Below are positions 12,401-27,400 of a stretch of 64,000 bases of DNA, one piece after another; position 1 is the first letter of the stretch, and every line of letters begins with the position of its first letter. A model generated the notes under the pieces. The model ran no database searches, had not been told where the DNA came from, and saw only the letters and a program-made list of their open reading frames with translations. The stretch comes from Apoderus coryli (taxonomy: Eukaryota; Arthropoda; Insecta; Coleoptera; Attelabidae), in assembly GCA_911728435.2 (NCBI GenBank), contig OU452200.1, positions 2,757,130 to 2,821,129 on the forward strand, read 5' to 3'. The position numbers were made by a program, and so were the translations under genes.

Positions 12401-15400
12401 ATAAAATAAAAGTTAAACATTATTATTAACTTCGAGAATACTGGGAAGTATGGTTGATGTGTCCGGAGAATGTCTTTCTAGTCCGGAAGGTATAGTTAAT
12501 GCATTTGCGACCTTTTTTAGTTCTGTTTATGAACAGCCATCAGAGCGCGTGCCTGCGGTTGATGTACCGTTTGATTCATCAGTTTCGGTTGGCATTGTCG
12601 ATCTTCAGGATGTTATTTCCGCATTGAAAAAGCTTAAACCTAAAATGACGTCAGGCCCTGATAATATACCATCATTCTTTTTAAGAGACTGTGCTCATGC
12701 CTTCGCTGAGCCACTGCGCGTTTTGATTCACAAGTCCCTACAGTCTTGCACATTTCCGACTGCTTGGAAGATCTCTCGTGTTTGTCCGATCTAAAAATCT
12801 GGCGCTAAAGATCATGTTGAGAATTATCGGCCAATTTCAATTTTGTCTAACTTCTCGAAGATTTTTGAGGTGGTCGTATATGTGAAAGTATTCAATCAAG
12901 TCAAAAATCGCATCTCCCAATATCAACATGGATTTTTTACTGGTCGCTCACCTGTTACCAATCTAACCTGCTTTACTCAGGATATATACTCAACTCTTAA
13001 TAATGGCTTACAAGTGGATGCCATATACACTGGCTTCTCGAAGGCCTTTGATAGGATCGATCATGCAATACTTATGACTAAGCTAGATATCATGGGCTTT
13101 CAGTTTTCAATTGTTTTCTATCTGACCGCGAGCAATTTGTCGAATTCAGGGATTTTCGATCTTCATCTTTTACTCCTACCAGTGGTGCACCTCAGGGAAG
13201 CAATCTAGCTGCACTCTTATTTGCCATCTATGTAAACGACATCGCTGCTGAAATCTCTAGCGAATATCTTTTGTTCGCCGATGATTTGAAATTGTATAGA
13301 CCAATTGCTACCGAGGACGACTGCATATGCTTGCAACAGGATCTCGAGGAACTTAAGGAATGGTGCATTAGGAACAGGCTTCCGCTCAACGTCAGTAAGT
13401 GCAAACTCATGTCATTTACCAGACGACAGAGTGTAATTACTTTCAATTATACGCTGAATGGTGTTGCTCTTGAATCTTGTGAGTCAATAAAGGACTTGGG
13501 AGTGATCATGGATAGTGAAATTACGTTTGATGCTCATATTGACTCTATTTCACAAAGCGCGATCCGAATGATGGGTTTTATTCTCCGCTCAACTGCTGAT
13601 TTTCAGGATATTGACTATCTGCTTCAGCTGTACGTAAGTTTTGTCCGCTCTAGATTGGAATATGCCTCTTTTATATGGTCTCCTTTATACCAGGTACACA
13701 TCAATAAATTGGAGCGTATTCAAAGAAAATCGCCTTTAACATCGATCTGTACATTACTTTGACGGGTCACTGTGGTCTTTTCGCGCTGGTTTCTATCGGT
13801 ACTTGAGCACCCTGGACATGTAGAGCGTGGAGCGTATGGTGATTTTGTTGTATTGTGTATTAACTTTATATTGCTTTATGGTGTATATTTCTAAGCTTAT
13901 GCTTTTTCGATAATTTTTATCAATTATTTAGTTTATATTATATCGGGTCCGCCATCTAACGTTTTTTTTTCAACTAGTGCTTATTTCGTGAAGGGTAACA
14001 CTTAGCCCATGTCTGATTTGACAGATAATTAGTTTTATCCTTCCGCTGAACGAATATGGTTGTGTATACGCTTGAACAACGCTGGGAAATATTGCGACAT
14101 TACTTTGAAAATCATGGTAATGTTGCAGAATGTGTGCGAAAATTGCGTACGGATTTTGGAAGAAGAGAAGCACCGTCAGCTCCGTATGTTCGTTATCTCG
14201 TGAAAAAAGTGAAAGAAACTGGCATCCTCATCGATAAACAAAACCGTGAAAAGCCAAAAACAGTGCATACACCCGAGAATATTGCTGCTGTGGCAGAAAG
14301 TGTGCGTGAAGCGCCATCAACATCAATTCACCGTCGGTCTCAACAATTGAACATTTCGGAGACATCATTGAGACAAATTTTGCATAAAGACCTTGGTATG
14401 ACGCTATACAAAGTCCAATTGGTTTAGGAGTTGAAGCCAACTGACCATCCAATGCGTTTTCGCTTCGCTCAGTGGGCCTGCGATCGACTTACAGAAGATG
14501 CTGATTTTGCCAAAAAAATCATCTTTTCAGATGAAGCTCATTGTCGCATTTGGGGCACAGAAATCCCGCACGCATACATTGAAAAGCCGATGGCACCCAA
14601 AACGAGTCACTGTTTGGTGCGGATTTTGGTCCGGAGGCATAATTGGGCCATTTTTCTTCGAAAATGAGCAAGGAGTGGCCGTTACAGTCAATGGCGATCG
14701 TTATTGGGCCATGTTCAACGAATTTTTGTTCACAAAAATTGAAGAGGAGGATATTGGCAACATTTGGTTTCAACAGGACGGCGCTACGTGCCACACAGCC
14801 GAAGCTACACTCGATGTTTTGCGCCCTGTTTTTGAAGATCGCATTATCAGCCGCAGAGCTGATGTCGTTTGGCCACCTCGGAGCTGCGATTTGACACCGT
14901 TGGACTATTATTTGTGGGGTGCCGTCAAAGATAAGTGTTGCACCGACAAGCCAGAGACAATTGACGCTTTAAAGGACAATATTCGTGAAGCCATTGGTGA
15001 AATATAGCTGCACACAATCGATAATGTGCTTAAAAATTGGACCGATCGTGTAGGCTACTGCATGGCCAGCCGAGGCAGCCATTTGAATGAAATTATTTGT
15101 CATTATTAACCGGAAGGATTGTACTTTCAAATAAAAAAAGAAATTTGAGAAAATATTCATCAGTTTTTCTTTTATAGCATTTTCAAAAAAAAAAGTTATC
15201 TGGCAGACCCAATACTATTGAGATAATATCCATTGTCTTGTTATTGGGCCTTGACCTGTTAGGCAATAAAGTATTTATTTATTTATTTATTATTCGAATA
15301 AATCGTTCATGCAGTTTATCATACTATAGAAAGGAAAAAACTTTACAAGTCTCCCTGGTGGGACAAGATTAAATAAACTGGTGTCCTTGAGGCACGAACA

Positions 15401-18400
15401 GCTCTCCATACTGACTGGATTGACTTGAATTTGTTGAATGGCTAGAGATTTATATAAATATTCTTACCTATGATTAGCGAGTTTACTATTCAATTTTGGT
15501 TTTTCCGTTTTTCTCACAAAATGTCCAACAACACGTGCTACACTAGTTGGTGTTTCTTTCAATCCAAAACTTGTAACGTAATGGCCCAAATTCACTCTCT
15601 TGAAATTAAAAATCTCCCACATTTTCGTCGGATAGGTATTGTAGAATCTTGACCACGAATTGTATGCTAAAGAAAAGATAAAAAAAAAATTAAACAAAAG
15701 GAAACGAAAGACGAGGAAAGAAATATAATGACTGAACGAAGATATATGCTCACCAAAACATGCTGCGCGATGTAACTCCTTGTCTTTTTCTAAAGCAGTT
15801 TCAAAACGCTTCTGCAATAAAACAGCTGCCTTTTCCTGATCTGGCTCATCCATGAAATCGCAAAGATGCTTTAGAAAATCATCTGCATGATGCTCCTTTA
15901 AACTGAACACAAAGATTAAAAATTAAATGGTAACCGAAGATACACAAGTGACACTTCAAACTTGACATCAAATTAAGAGCCCACACAGTCAAAATGCAAA
16001 AACATATGCTTGAGTCTCGGAGACCTCTTGAGACAAACAGTACCTGTCGAAATCTTCGCAGAATCGAACAATACCTTCGTTTGCTTCTCCAGCAACTGAA
16101 TGAAGGAGATTTAGCAAAACACCAGGATAAAAACGCCATTTGCTGAAGACAATGAACCAATAATAATGATGACTGTTATGGCTCATTGTCATTTGGTTCT
16201 GTTAACAAAAAACTGCCGATATTGGAAAGCAGAAACTCATTCCACTGAGAGAAAGTCATTGTTTGGTGTGCTGAGAGCCATCTGAGAAAATTTTTTTGAT
16301 GGTGCTATATCACATATATACCAGGGTCGATAATTTTAAAAATGGTAAAAAGTGAAAAAAAAAAAATTAGTAGGATGATATTCATTGGAAAAGGTAGAGA
16401 ATATAACAAAAATGAAAGAAAAATAAATTACGGGCGATCTGAGGTCGGGAAGGGGGAGGGGGTGAGTTTTTAAGGGTAAAAAACGGTTAATGTCGATTTC
16501 CGGTAAAACTGTAAGTCCTATGAAAAAAAGTTAAATGGCAAAGTTGTAGGTAATAAAAAGATCTACAACTTTTGTATGGACACTTTTTTCACATAACCTC
16601 AAAATTTATGTGAAAAATTCAATAACCGAGTTTTTGGTTTTTTATTTTTATCCTTTGCAAAAAATTTTATTTTTTCACGAAATTTGGTGAAAACTTACCT
16701 TTGTATGTCCCAAACATACAGAAATTTTTTTGATTTAAAATATTCATTTTTTCACCTTATTTTGACTTAATATCAAAAAAGCACCCTAATTTGCAATCGA
16801 AAATTCTCACGTCAAAATATCTGCTTTTTTAAAAAAGTTGGTGTGTTTTTTGTTCGTTGAAATCTCTACTTTCTGATGGTATAAAAAAATATACACTACT
16901 ATGGTAAATGTTCTCAGAAAATGCAAATAATGAAAAAAATTCGAATCCGATTTTTTTTTTTAATTACTTCTCCATTAGTTTTTGTCTCTTTGATGGCATT
17001 GTTAGATTCGACAAACCTTCCCGATTCTAATGGATCTTCGAAATCTGCAAGACAATCATCGTCTTCTTTTTGCGAGAACTGGTACCATATCAAGTGTGTT
17101 GACCTAACGATGACGCAGGTGAAATATTTTGATAAAGAACTAAAGAAGGAAAATGGTGATCATTGGAAGTGCCCATCATGTCTGCGGGAAACTGTGAGGC
17201 GCTCGCAAGTGTCTCGAAAATCCATAAGTGGCATATCAAGTAGGGGTAACTCACCTGTAGTAAATAAATCGCCATTATTGGCGAGAAATCCGGAATCAGT
17301 AACTCTTAACGGCATAATGCTAAAATTAAATCACATAGAACAATTGTACGGGTTATTCATTGAAAAATATATTCATCAAAATTCGGTTAATGATAATATT
17401 CTATCTGAGTTGACTTCTCTGAAGGTCCATATATCCAACTGTGAGGAAGCACAAGCGGCTGCCCGCTCTCCATGTTCAGATAACGAAGATACTGTGAACG
17501 TCTACGCGGAGTTTCGCGATCGTGAGGTTCGAAGTCGAAAGGTGATAATATTCGGCCAGCCGGAAGGATCTGTTGAAGAAGACCTTAACACTGCAATGGA
17601 TGCTTTTCGGGCAATTGTTCCTGATTTTGATGCCTCGAGTGTCAATAGAGTTGGAACATTGGGCCGACAAAACCAGAAACATTGTAATTGTCTTGTAATT
17701 GGGTGTAAACCTGTTAGACATTAAAGATTTATTTATTTATTTATTAAGTCGAAATAAGGTGAAAAAATGAATATTTTAAATCAAAAAAATTACTGTATGT
17801 TTGGGACATACAAAGGTAAGTTTTCACCAAATTTCGTGAAAAAATAATTTTTTTTTGCAAAAGATCAAAATAAAAAACCAAAAACTCGGTTATTCGAATT
17901 TTCCACATAAATTTTGAGGTTATGTGAAAAAAGTGTCGATACAAAAGTTGTAGATCTTTTTATTACCTACAACTTTGCCATTTAACTTTTTTTCATAGGA
18001 CTTGCAGTTTTACCGGAAATCGAGATTAACCGTTTTTTACCCCTATAAACTAACCCCCTCCCCCTTCCCGACCACAGATCGCCCGTAATTTATTTTTCCT
18101 TTCATTTTTGTTATATTAGCTACCTTTTCCAATGAGTTTCATCCTACTATATTTTTTTTTTTGGTTTCAAAAATTATTGACCCTGGTCTAATACAGCCAG
18201 AGCCTCAATCGAAGTTGGGCGTTACATTTTTCCTGGACACATAGACCCATTTCAGGAAAGCAACTGCTGAGTACACGTAGTTAGGCAGATGTCGTCGTTA
18301 AAATCCTTGGAATGATATTGGACGATCGAAATTGAAAGTGTTTGAGTTGAGTTGGCTGAGGCTGTCGGCATCTCAAATGAGCGGGTGAATATACAGGGTT

Positions 18401-21400
18401 ATTCACGCTTTATGGTACGTAACTTTCAGAAAGTTTCATTTATTGGACGCGTGGGCATCTACTATGGAAGTCTCACAAGGTCATGTTGTTTGGTCACAAT
18501 ATTCTGTGTCATAAAGCGTGGATAACCCTGTAGAAAATAGAAAGACGTTGGACTGTAAGTATTGAGTTAAAATGAGGTTATCTAGACAAATAAAATGATT
18601 TTATTGCAAAACAAAAAAAATGTGTTCCTTTAAAAGTGATGAATTTATCAAACCGCCCACGTAAATTTGCCTATCTTGAATTAAAGATGAGATACTACTT
18701 ATATTTATGCATATTATGTTCTAACTTACAAAACTTTATGTTTCTGTAACTTAGTTACGTATTCCTGTTCCTCATGGGTGAGGAAAATCAGTGCTGATCC
18801 CGTTTTGCCTGCCCGCCCAGTTCTACCAACTCTATGCAAATAATCCTCGTCAGACTGTGGTCCATTATACTGAATTATGAAATCGGCCGTAGGCACATCC
18901 ACTCCCCTGGCAGCCACATCCTTTAAACACACAAATATTGATACTATACAAGGTCATCAATATACAGGGTGCGTTGAAGTTCAAAAGCACGAGTTCTCGC
19001 GGCTCAAACTTCTGAAACGGCCTACTAGGATATTTTACTTTTCTTCTAACGGCCTTACTCATTAAGGCCTCCCGAGCCATTATTAACTTTTCCTCATGAG
19101 GCGCTTGGCTTCCACCGGGAAGGCTCAAAAAACTCGGTAACAGTGAAACCCGGTCTCGACCAAAATGCAATTCACTCGGCGTAAACCCGGTAGTTTCATG
19201 TACCACATTGTTCAAAAAAATCGCAAAATTTTTCACCTCAAAAGCCCAACGCTTATGATTACTGTAGCAATAAACCCGGCAAAGGCGACCGAGTTCCCGC
19301 ATTACCTTTCCGCACTATTGGCCTGTGGGTGTCTAAATGAACAATAGCTGACCTCAACCCCCAAAGAGCTCAAGGTCTTCTCCCACACTTTTGAGGTAAA
19401 CTGAGAACCGTGGTCCGAAAGAATCCATTATTAAGTGGTTCAAACAAGCTCGTGAAGTGGATGAAATTCGTGCGAAAGACGAGGGTAGGGTGTTGTGGTA
19501 AATGGATTATCGTCCAACGACATTGACAGGGAGAGTCAAAATAGTCAAGATAAAGATCCTACATCTACTATGATGGATGGTGACGGAGCTGAGTCTGCTA
19601 CAGAGGAAGAAAAAGCAAATAATGATGCACATGTGTCTTCTCAGGATAGTGAGGAAAAAGACAATGTGGAGGAAGAGGAGGAGGAGGAAGATGACGGTGT
19701 TGGGGAAGTAAATGATAAGGACAACAAAGAAATGAGTGGTAAAAGTAATGATAACGAAAATGAGCAAAGTAATGATGATGAGGAGGAGGATAAAGATGAG
19801 GGGAGTGTAGTCACATCGGAATCGGGTAGTCAAACGTCGAAATTAACCAGTAAAGAGGATGAAAACAATCGGAATCAACATGATAGTGCAACGCAAGACG
19901 TTGTAGAAGTGAACAACAAATGATGCCAGTGGTGCTGCACTAGGGCAAATTCGGAAGCGGTAAGATATATACAAAATAGGTATATGTATATATAATATGA
20001 ACCTGTTACAAGCCTTAGAATTCGCCATGTTTTGCATATAATACTAGTGGTAACTTTTGAACCACTCTGTATAATTTTCTAAAATTTTGGTATGATTAAT
20101 GTCAAGTCTAAACCAATGAAATTGTGGAATAATAAATAGGGCGTTCCATTTAAAAAAACGTAAGTTGGGTTCACCCTGTACAAATATCAATAATTGAAGA
20201 GCTTGGCGGCAAAAGGTAACAAGCCACATGTCGCAATTTTAAATACTGATGTTGCTTATTGCCTTTTGTGCAAAATATTCAATATAATATTTTAATCGTA
20301 AAAGGAAATTTACAAACTACTACAAAACACCTATTATCTAATTACGAAAGATTAAACACAGATCACTTTCTTTCATTAAGAACAACAGTCAAAGATAGTT
20401 TTCTCATTTTTATGAGATGTGTGGCTTGTTACCTTTTTCCGCCAAGCGCTTCAATTTTAAAATACTTACTTTATGACTGCCTACACCCTGGCTGCTTAGT
20501 TTTGCGTGAAATTTTTGGTCTTTGAGGTAATATCGAACTTCGACGCACTCATAACTCACCCTGTATATATATAGATATATAAACTTTTGAACTGAGGTCA
20601 TTTTTAGTATCCAGGGGTCATAAAATGAAGGACTGCATAAAAATTTTTCAAAATTTCGGTTGTGTCGATCTCCTGAATAGTTAGATTTTTTTTAAAAATG
20701 AAAAGCACTTTCTCATTGTTAGTTTTTGAGGCGAATACGATAGCGCTTACAAATTTTCACTAAGACGTTTCGTTTTTGCAAAACCATCATCGTCTTGGTT
20801 TTTTTAAATAGAGTTCTGGATTTTTTATTGTTAAATTTAAATCAATTAAAAAATAGTGGTGTTCTAATTATAGTTTTCCCAGTATCTCAAAGTAATTAAA
20901 CCATGAATGCAATGCAGTCTTATACATTTTCCTACGGGTTCGTCTGTTACATTACAAGGTTGGATGCTGTATATTTTTTGACTGGCTTAAATTTAATTTT
21001 AATAGTCACAGCAGAGAGTACATCATCGCCCCCCTACCGAGCCATCAATTAAATCTCGATTAATTCGAGAACGAACCCAATTTACAGTTACAAAACAAAA
21101 TATAATCCAAAAAACACCTACAGAGTTATTCCGTATAAAATATACCTTTTTATCTTATCAAAAATGTATCAAACTATTATTTTATTTAGGCGTTAGTTAC
21201 CGAGCCAACCAATTGCTTTCAATAAAACTTTATTCTTCTTTATAAATGCTGTTCTTTTCACCTTATATAATTTTTTTTCTTCCTTAAGCTACGTTCACAC
21301 TAGGTATTTATTTTTTGCCACATTTAATTCATTTTGTAAATAATGTGTAAATAATAATAATAGCATTTATTGTCCAACAGCGAAGCCAATTACAGGACAA

Positions 21401-24400
21401 AATAATAATAATTCCAAACGGTGAAATCACAAAAAAAATAAAATTAAAATAAAAAGAAGACTAGCTCTTAATGGTAATACTAATCAGTAACATGAGACAT
21501 GGCACAATCCATAATTTCTTTCACACTACACGAAAAAATATCACAATATTTACACATAAGATTGTAGTTTCTAGTACAAATAGAAGATCTCAACATAAGA
21601 TTCGTCCTAGCATAACCACAATAAAATGTTGTACTGGACCTTATATGCTGCCTTGGAACGTTGAAATTAATTCTTGAAAGCAAGTGGGAACAATCTATAT
21701 TGGAGTGAACTAAACTGTAAGGAAATCGCAAAGAATTTATTTTCCTTCTAAGTTCAAGACTTGGTATCTCAAATCGATCTGTCATTAATTGGTAGTCAGT
21801 ACCCCTTGGAGGATAATGACCATCCTCTTTATACATTAAGTACTTCAAAAATCTACGTTGCACTTTTTCGACCGTATTTTGATGAGTCACATAATATAGA
21901 TACCATATCAGTGACCCATATTCCAGTTTAGAGCGCACGTAGCTAAAGTACAGCGTTTTAAGGGTATCTGTGTTTCTAAATCTCAGCAAACGTAAATTTT
22001 GAATCAAATATAATTCCTAAATCAGTGATAGATTCACATCGTGAGATTTGCACCTGATCAATGGAATAAACGTAATCAATGATCACCCTCGTGCGCGTAA
22101 AACTGATATATTTGCACTTCGACGGATTAAGTGAAAGTTTATTTAGTACGCACCATTGATGCACCAGCTCCAAATTGTTCTGTAGATTAGCACAGTCAAC
22201 GATACTATCAATAGAACTGTACAATTTAAAATCATCCGCAAATATCAGCCGATCACAATTTATTCCATTCTCCAGGTCATTGATAAATAACATAAAAAAA
22301 GGGGTCCAAGGTTCGATCCCTGAGGCACTCCTGAAGCAGCTGTATATGTATGAGACTGGTAGCCATTGTGAGAAACATACTGAGGTCTATTTGACTGAAG
22401 AAACAATTTTAGGTTTAAAACAAAACCAAACTGGTCCAATTTTTGCATCAAAATGACGTGATCCATTCTGTCAAATGCCTTAGTGAAATCTGTATATATT
22501 ACATCAATTTGGCCTCCACGATCTAAAACCTCAGAAACATTTTCAGAAAGAACCGCTAGATTAGACACAGTAGATCTATGGGAAAAGAAATGTTGTACAG
22601 TGGAAATCTGATTTCTAACAAAACTATAAATACGATCATATAGTACAGACTCAAAAATTTTTGCAAAATTCGACAGAATGGAAATCGGGCGATAGTTATC
22701 AATCTGTCACCCGACTTTAGAATAGGAACAACCTTAGACCTCTTCCACTCCTGCGGAAATACCTTATTTTCAAGGGCCAAGTTAAATATTAAGCACAGCG
22801 GCCCAACCAGAACCGGGATACAGTCTTTTACAAAGAAAGATGGAAGACCATCCGGACCTGATGTCATCCTGTTACTGAGCCTTCTGCATGCTTTTAATAT
22901 TTCATCTTCAGTAACTGATTCAATCGAAAACGAATCAACATAAGGACAATTATGACCAGAATCCGCGTTCGAGGAGTTAATAAATACACCCTGGAAAAAG
23001 GTTCCGCATGCGTCGACAACGCTTTGCGGATCACTATATTCATCGTCCCCAAAAGTCATAACACCCGGCAATCGTGTAGACTTATGTTTACACTGCAAAA
23101 ACCTAAATGTTGAAGCTTTCCCCGTAAAACACTTTCACTTTTTTTTTTTAAATTTTGGGAGAACATAATAATCGTTGGAAACAAGGCCTGCACTATAATA
23201 TGGATAATATCGAGCAGACATCATTCGTCATTGAGAAAGTCATTGACTGACTCTTTGAGTGGTGGTGTTTCAGTACTATGCCATTACATGGACTCCTGCT
23301 TGGGCACAGTTTCATAATGATGAACCCAAGTTTCCTCTGCAGAAACAACCCTTACAGATGCTAGGGTGTGTTGACACCAGGGTACTGAAATATGTGAGGT
23401 TTAGGCAAAACAATATGATCTTAAAAAAGTAGTCTGGAGTAGAGTAAATTCTATTTAATAGGAATAAAAGTCAATTCTCCACGAAATAAAACAAACATAT
23501 TAGTCTAGCAAACATGTTTCGGGACTCCAAGCGCCATCATCAGTGGTACTATGGTAATATTGGGACAAAACTGGTCCTTGTTTTGTCCTAAAATTTTCAA
23601 ACTCGAATTTCTCGAAAACCTTTAATTTTTTCGAGAAAAAACAAGTATGCCTTTTTTATGTAGAAAACTTTATTTTATCACATTTTTGACACAAATGGAA
23701 TAAAAATCACAAGAAAAATAAGTTAGGTTACAATTAAGGCAAGGGTCCCCCCCCTTTTTTATTCAATTTCCTGTCAGTTTACGACATTTAACTAGGTGAA
23801 TAAATATGCTAGATTTGATTAATTGATCTCTACTCGTTTCGAAAATATTTCAAAAAAATCGTCCTCAGGCAGTCATCTTTAACACCCTGTATCTTTGTAA
23901 ATAGGTTTTTTTCATGATTAGACGTCCCCAATTTGCTCACAAATTTTGACCATCTATTTTAGTGTAATTATTTACAAAAAGCTACATTGCAATGTGTTCT
24001 ACACAAATTAGTAACGTATTCAGGTCGCTTCGTGAAAATGTATGTAAAATTAATCAAAATTGTCGATAATTTAATTCAAAAAAATGGCTGAACCGCAAGT
24101 TCTGAGGGTATCGGCGCTAAAAACAGTGTGAACCCAGCTTAAGATGTAAAATTTTTAGCGCTGCAGGTGAGCCAAAGTCGGGGCTTCTGTAACATATGTT
24201 GTCCATAATTACTGTGGTTATTACCGACGGTTATTTGTAGTAATGGGATAGCTATTGTGTGCGGTTTTATACAAACAGAATCGGGTACAATGCACGATCG
24301 CATTTTCCCAGTTAAATTTAAACGCAGTAGTCGATCGCAATAATTATAAAAAAAATAATAATTTTAAATACATTTTTTATCTGTAATAATTAAAAATAGA

Positions 24401-27400
24401 ACTCAAACCGAACAACTTCTTCAAAATTTATCTGAAATCAATGGAAGTCTTTTGTGGAATGTACAGGGTGGTCACTTTATTATGGAAACACTCTTTATTT
24501 AAGAGATGGATTCCCCTTCCTTTTTTTCGGTATTTTGTTAAAACACGTGAAATGTTAACACAAAATTCTATTATTATTTTTTTTTGGATTCCCCATTCCT
24601 TTAGAAGTGTTAAAATACTTAAAGTATTAAAGCAAACTACTATTAATATATTTTGGGATTCTCCATCCCTTTTGGGGTATTTTGTATTAAAACTTGAAGT
24701 GTTCAAACTTAAAAGACTTGAAATGTTAAAACGAAATTATATTTTTCGATTTCCCATCTCTTTTGAACTGTTAAAATACTTGAAGTGTTAAAACAAAATA
24801 CTATTATTATATTTTTGGATTCCCGATCCCTTTTGAAGTGTTAAAACCTTGAGGTATTATATCAAAATGCTATTATTATATTTTTTGATTCCCCATCCCT
24901 TTTTTCGGTATTTTATTTTAAAACTTGAGGTGTTAAAACAATTGAAATGTTAAAACAAAATTCTATTTTTCGATACCCCATCTCTTTGGAACTGTTAAAA
25001 TACTTGAAGTGTTAAAACAAAATACTATTATTATATTTTTGGATTCCCGATCCTTTTGGGCTGATTTATTTTAACACTTGAAATGTTAAAACAAAATTAT
25101 ATGATTATATTTTTGGGTTCCCCTTCGGGTTCTCCATTTCTGTTGAAGTGTTAAAACACTTGAGGTGTTAAATAAAGTTCCATTACTATATTTTTGGATT
25201 CTCCATCCCTTTTGAAGTGTTAATAAACCATTTGAAATGTTAAAACAAAATACTATTATTATTATATTTTTGGATTCCTGATCCTTTTGGGCTACTTTAT
25301 TTTAACACTTGAAATGTTAAAACAAAATTATATGATTATATTTTTGGGTTCCCCCTCGGGTTTTCCATTTCTGTTGAAGTGTTAAAACACTTGAGGTGTT
25401 AAAATAAAGTTCCATTACTATATTTTTGGATTCTCCATCCCTTTTGAAGTGTTAATAAACCATTTGAAATGTTAAAACAAAATACTATTATTATTATATT
25501 TTTGGATTCCTGATCCTTTTGGGCTACTTTATTTTAACACTTGAAATGTTAAAACAAAATTATATGAGTATATTTTTGGTTTCCCCCTCGGGTTTTCCAT
25601 TTCTGTTGAAGTGTTAAAACACTTGAGGTGTTAAAATAAAGTTCCATTACTATATTTTTGGATTCTCCATCCCTTTTGAAGTGTTAATAAACCATTTTAA
25701 ATGTTAAAACAAAATACTATTATTATTATATTTTTGGATTCCTGATCCTTTTGGGCTACTTTATTTTAACACTTGAAATGTTAAAACAAAATTATATGAT
25801 TATATTTTTGGGTTCCCCCTCGGGTTTTCCATTTCTGTTGAAGTGTTAAAACACTTGAGGTGTTAAAATAAAGTTCCATTACTATATTTTTGGATTCTCC
25901 ATCCCTTTTGAAGTGTTAATAAACCATTTTAAATGTTAAAACAAAATACTATTATTATTATATTTTTGGATTCCTGATCCTTTTGGGCTACTTTATTTTA
26001 ACACTTGAAATGTTAAAACAAAATTATATGATTATATTTTTGGGTTCCCCCTCGGGTTTTCCATTTCTGTTGAAGTGTTAAAACACTTGAGGTGTTAAAA
26101 TAAAGTTCCATTACTATATTTTTGGATTCTCCATCCCTTTTGAAGTGTTAATAAACCATTTGAAATGTTAAAACAAAATACTATTATTATTATATTTTTG
26201 GATTCCTGATCCTTTTGGGCTAATGTATTTTAACACTTGAAATGTTAAAACAAAATTAAGTATATGATTATATTTTTGGGTTCCCCCTCGGGTTATCCAT
26301 TTCTGTTGAAGTGTTAAAACACTTGAGGTGTTAAAATAAAGTTCCATTACTATATTTTTGGATTCTCCATCCCTTTTGAAGTGTTAATAAAGCATTTGAA
26401 ATGTTAAAACAAAATACTATTATTATTATATTTTTGGATTCCTGATCCTTTTGGGCTACTTTATTTTAACACTTGAAATGTTAAAACAAAATTATATGAT
26501 TATATTTTTGGGTTCCCCCTCGGGTTTTCCATTTCTGTTGAAGTGTTAAAACACTTGAGGTGTTAAAATAAAGTTCCATTACTATATTTTTGGATTCTCC
26601 ATCCCTTTTGAAGTGTTAATAAACCATTTTAAATGTTAAAACAAAATACTATTATTATTATATTTTTGGATTCCTGATCCTTTTGGGCTACTTTATTTTA
26701 ACACTTGAAATGTTAAAACAAAATTATATGATTATATTTTTGGGTTCCCCCTCGGGTTTTCCATTTCTGTTGAAGTGTTAAAACACTTGAGGTGTTAAAA
26801 TAAAGTTCCATTACTATATTTTTGGATTCTCCATCCCTTTTGAAGTGTTAATAAACCATTTGAAATGTTAAAACAAAATACTATTATTATTATATTTTTG
26901 GATTCCTGATCCTTTTGGGCTAATTTATTTTAACACTTGAAATGTTAAAACAAAATTAAGTATATGATTATATTTTTGGGTTCCCCCTCGGGTTATCCAT
27001 TTCTGTTGAAGTGTTAAAACACTTGAGGTGTTAAAATAAAGTTCCATTACTATATTTTTGGATTCTCCATCCCTTTTGAAGTGTTAATAAAGCATTTGAA
27101 ATGTTAAAACAAAATACTATTAATATATTTTTGGATTCCAGATCCGTTTGGGCTATTTTATTTTAACACTTGAAATGTTAAAACAAAATATATGATTATA
27201 TTTTTGGGTTCCCCATTTCTGTTGAAGTGTTAAAACACTTGAGGTGTTAAAATAAAGTTCCATTACTATATTTTTGGATTCTCCATCCCTTTTGAAGTGT
27301 TAGTAAAGCATTTGAAATGTTAAAACAAAATACTATTAATATATTTTGGGATTCTTCATCCCTTTTGGGGTATTTTGTATTAAAACTTGAAGTGTTCAAA

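Larger units (their letters stand above)
12400..15296 (+). mobile_element. CR1-like LINE, 5'-truncated, split by a Tc1/mariner insert
   Basis: A plus-strand LINE relic in DDX31 intron 7. The reverse transcriptase remnant runs 12450-13762, followed by 3' UTR. A 1.27 kb transposon interrupts it at 13943-15212. After that the 3' UTR resumes and ends AATAAAGTATTTATTTATTT (about 15266-15296), a tandem (ATTT)n tail typical of CR1-like LINEs. Its antisense orientation relative to DDX31 may have helped it persist in the intron. Confidence 0.8.

Noticed and set aside
15989..16192. Protein-like minus-strand frame in DDX31 intron 5 as an extra DDX31 exon
   Set aside because: Exons 5 and 6 already join in phase and match the expected order of family blocks. 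No acceptor/donor pair puts this frame between them.
18960..19430. Complete endogenous LTR retroelement
   Set aside because: Only an integrase fragment is present; no LTRs, protease, reverse transcriptase or envelope-like frame was seen nearby.
19507..19833. Minus-strand 108-codon frame rich in I, L and F
   Set aside because: It is the antisense of the acidic purine-rich frame; hydrophobic runs are what a reversed D/E-rich sequence produces.
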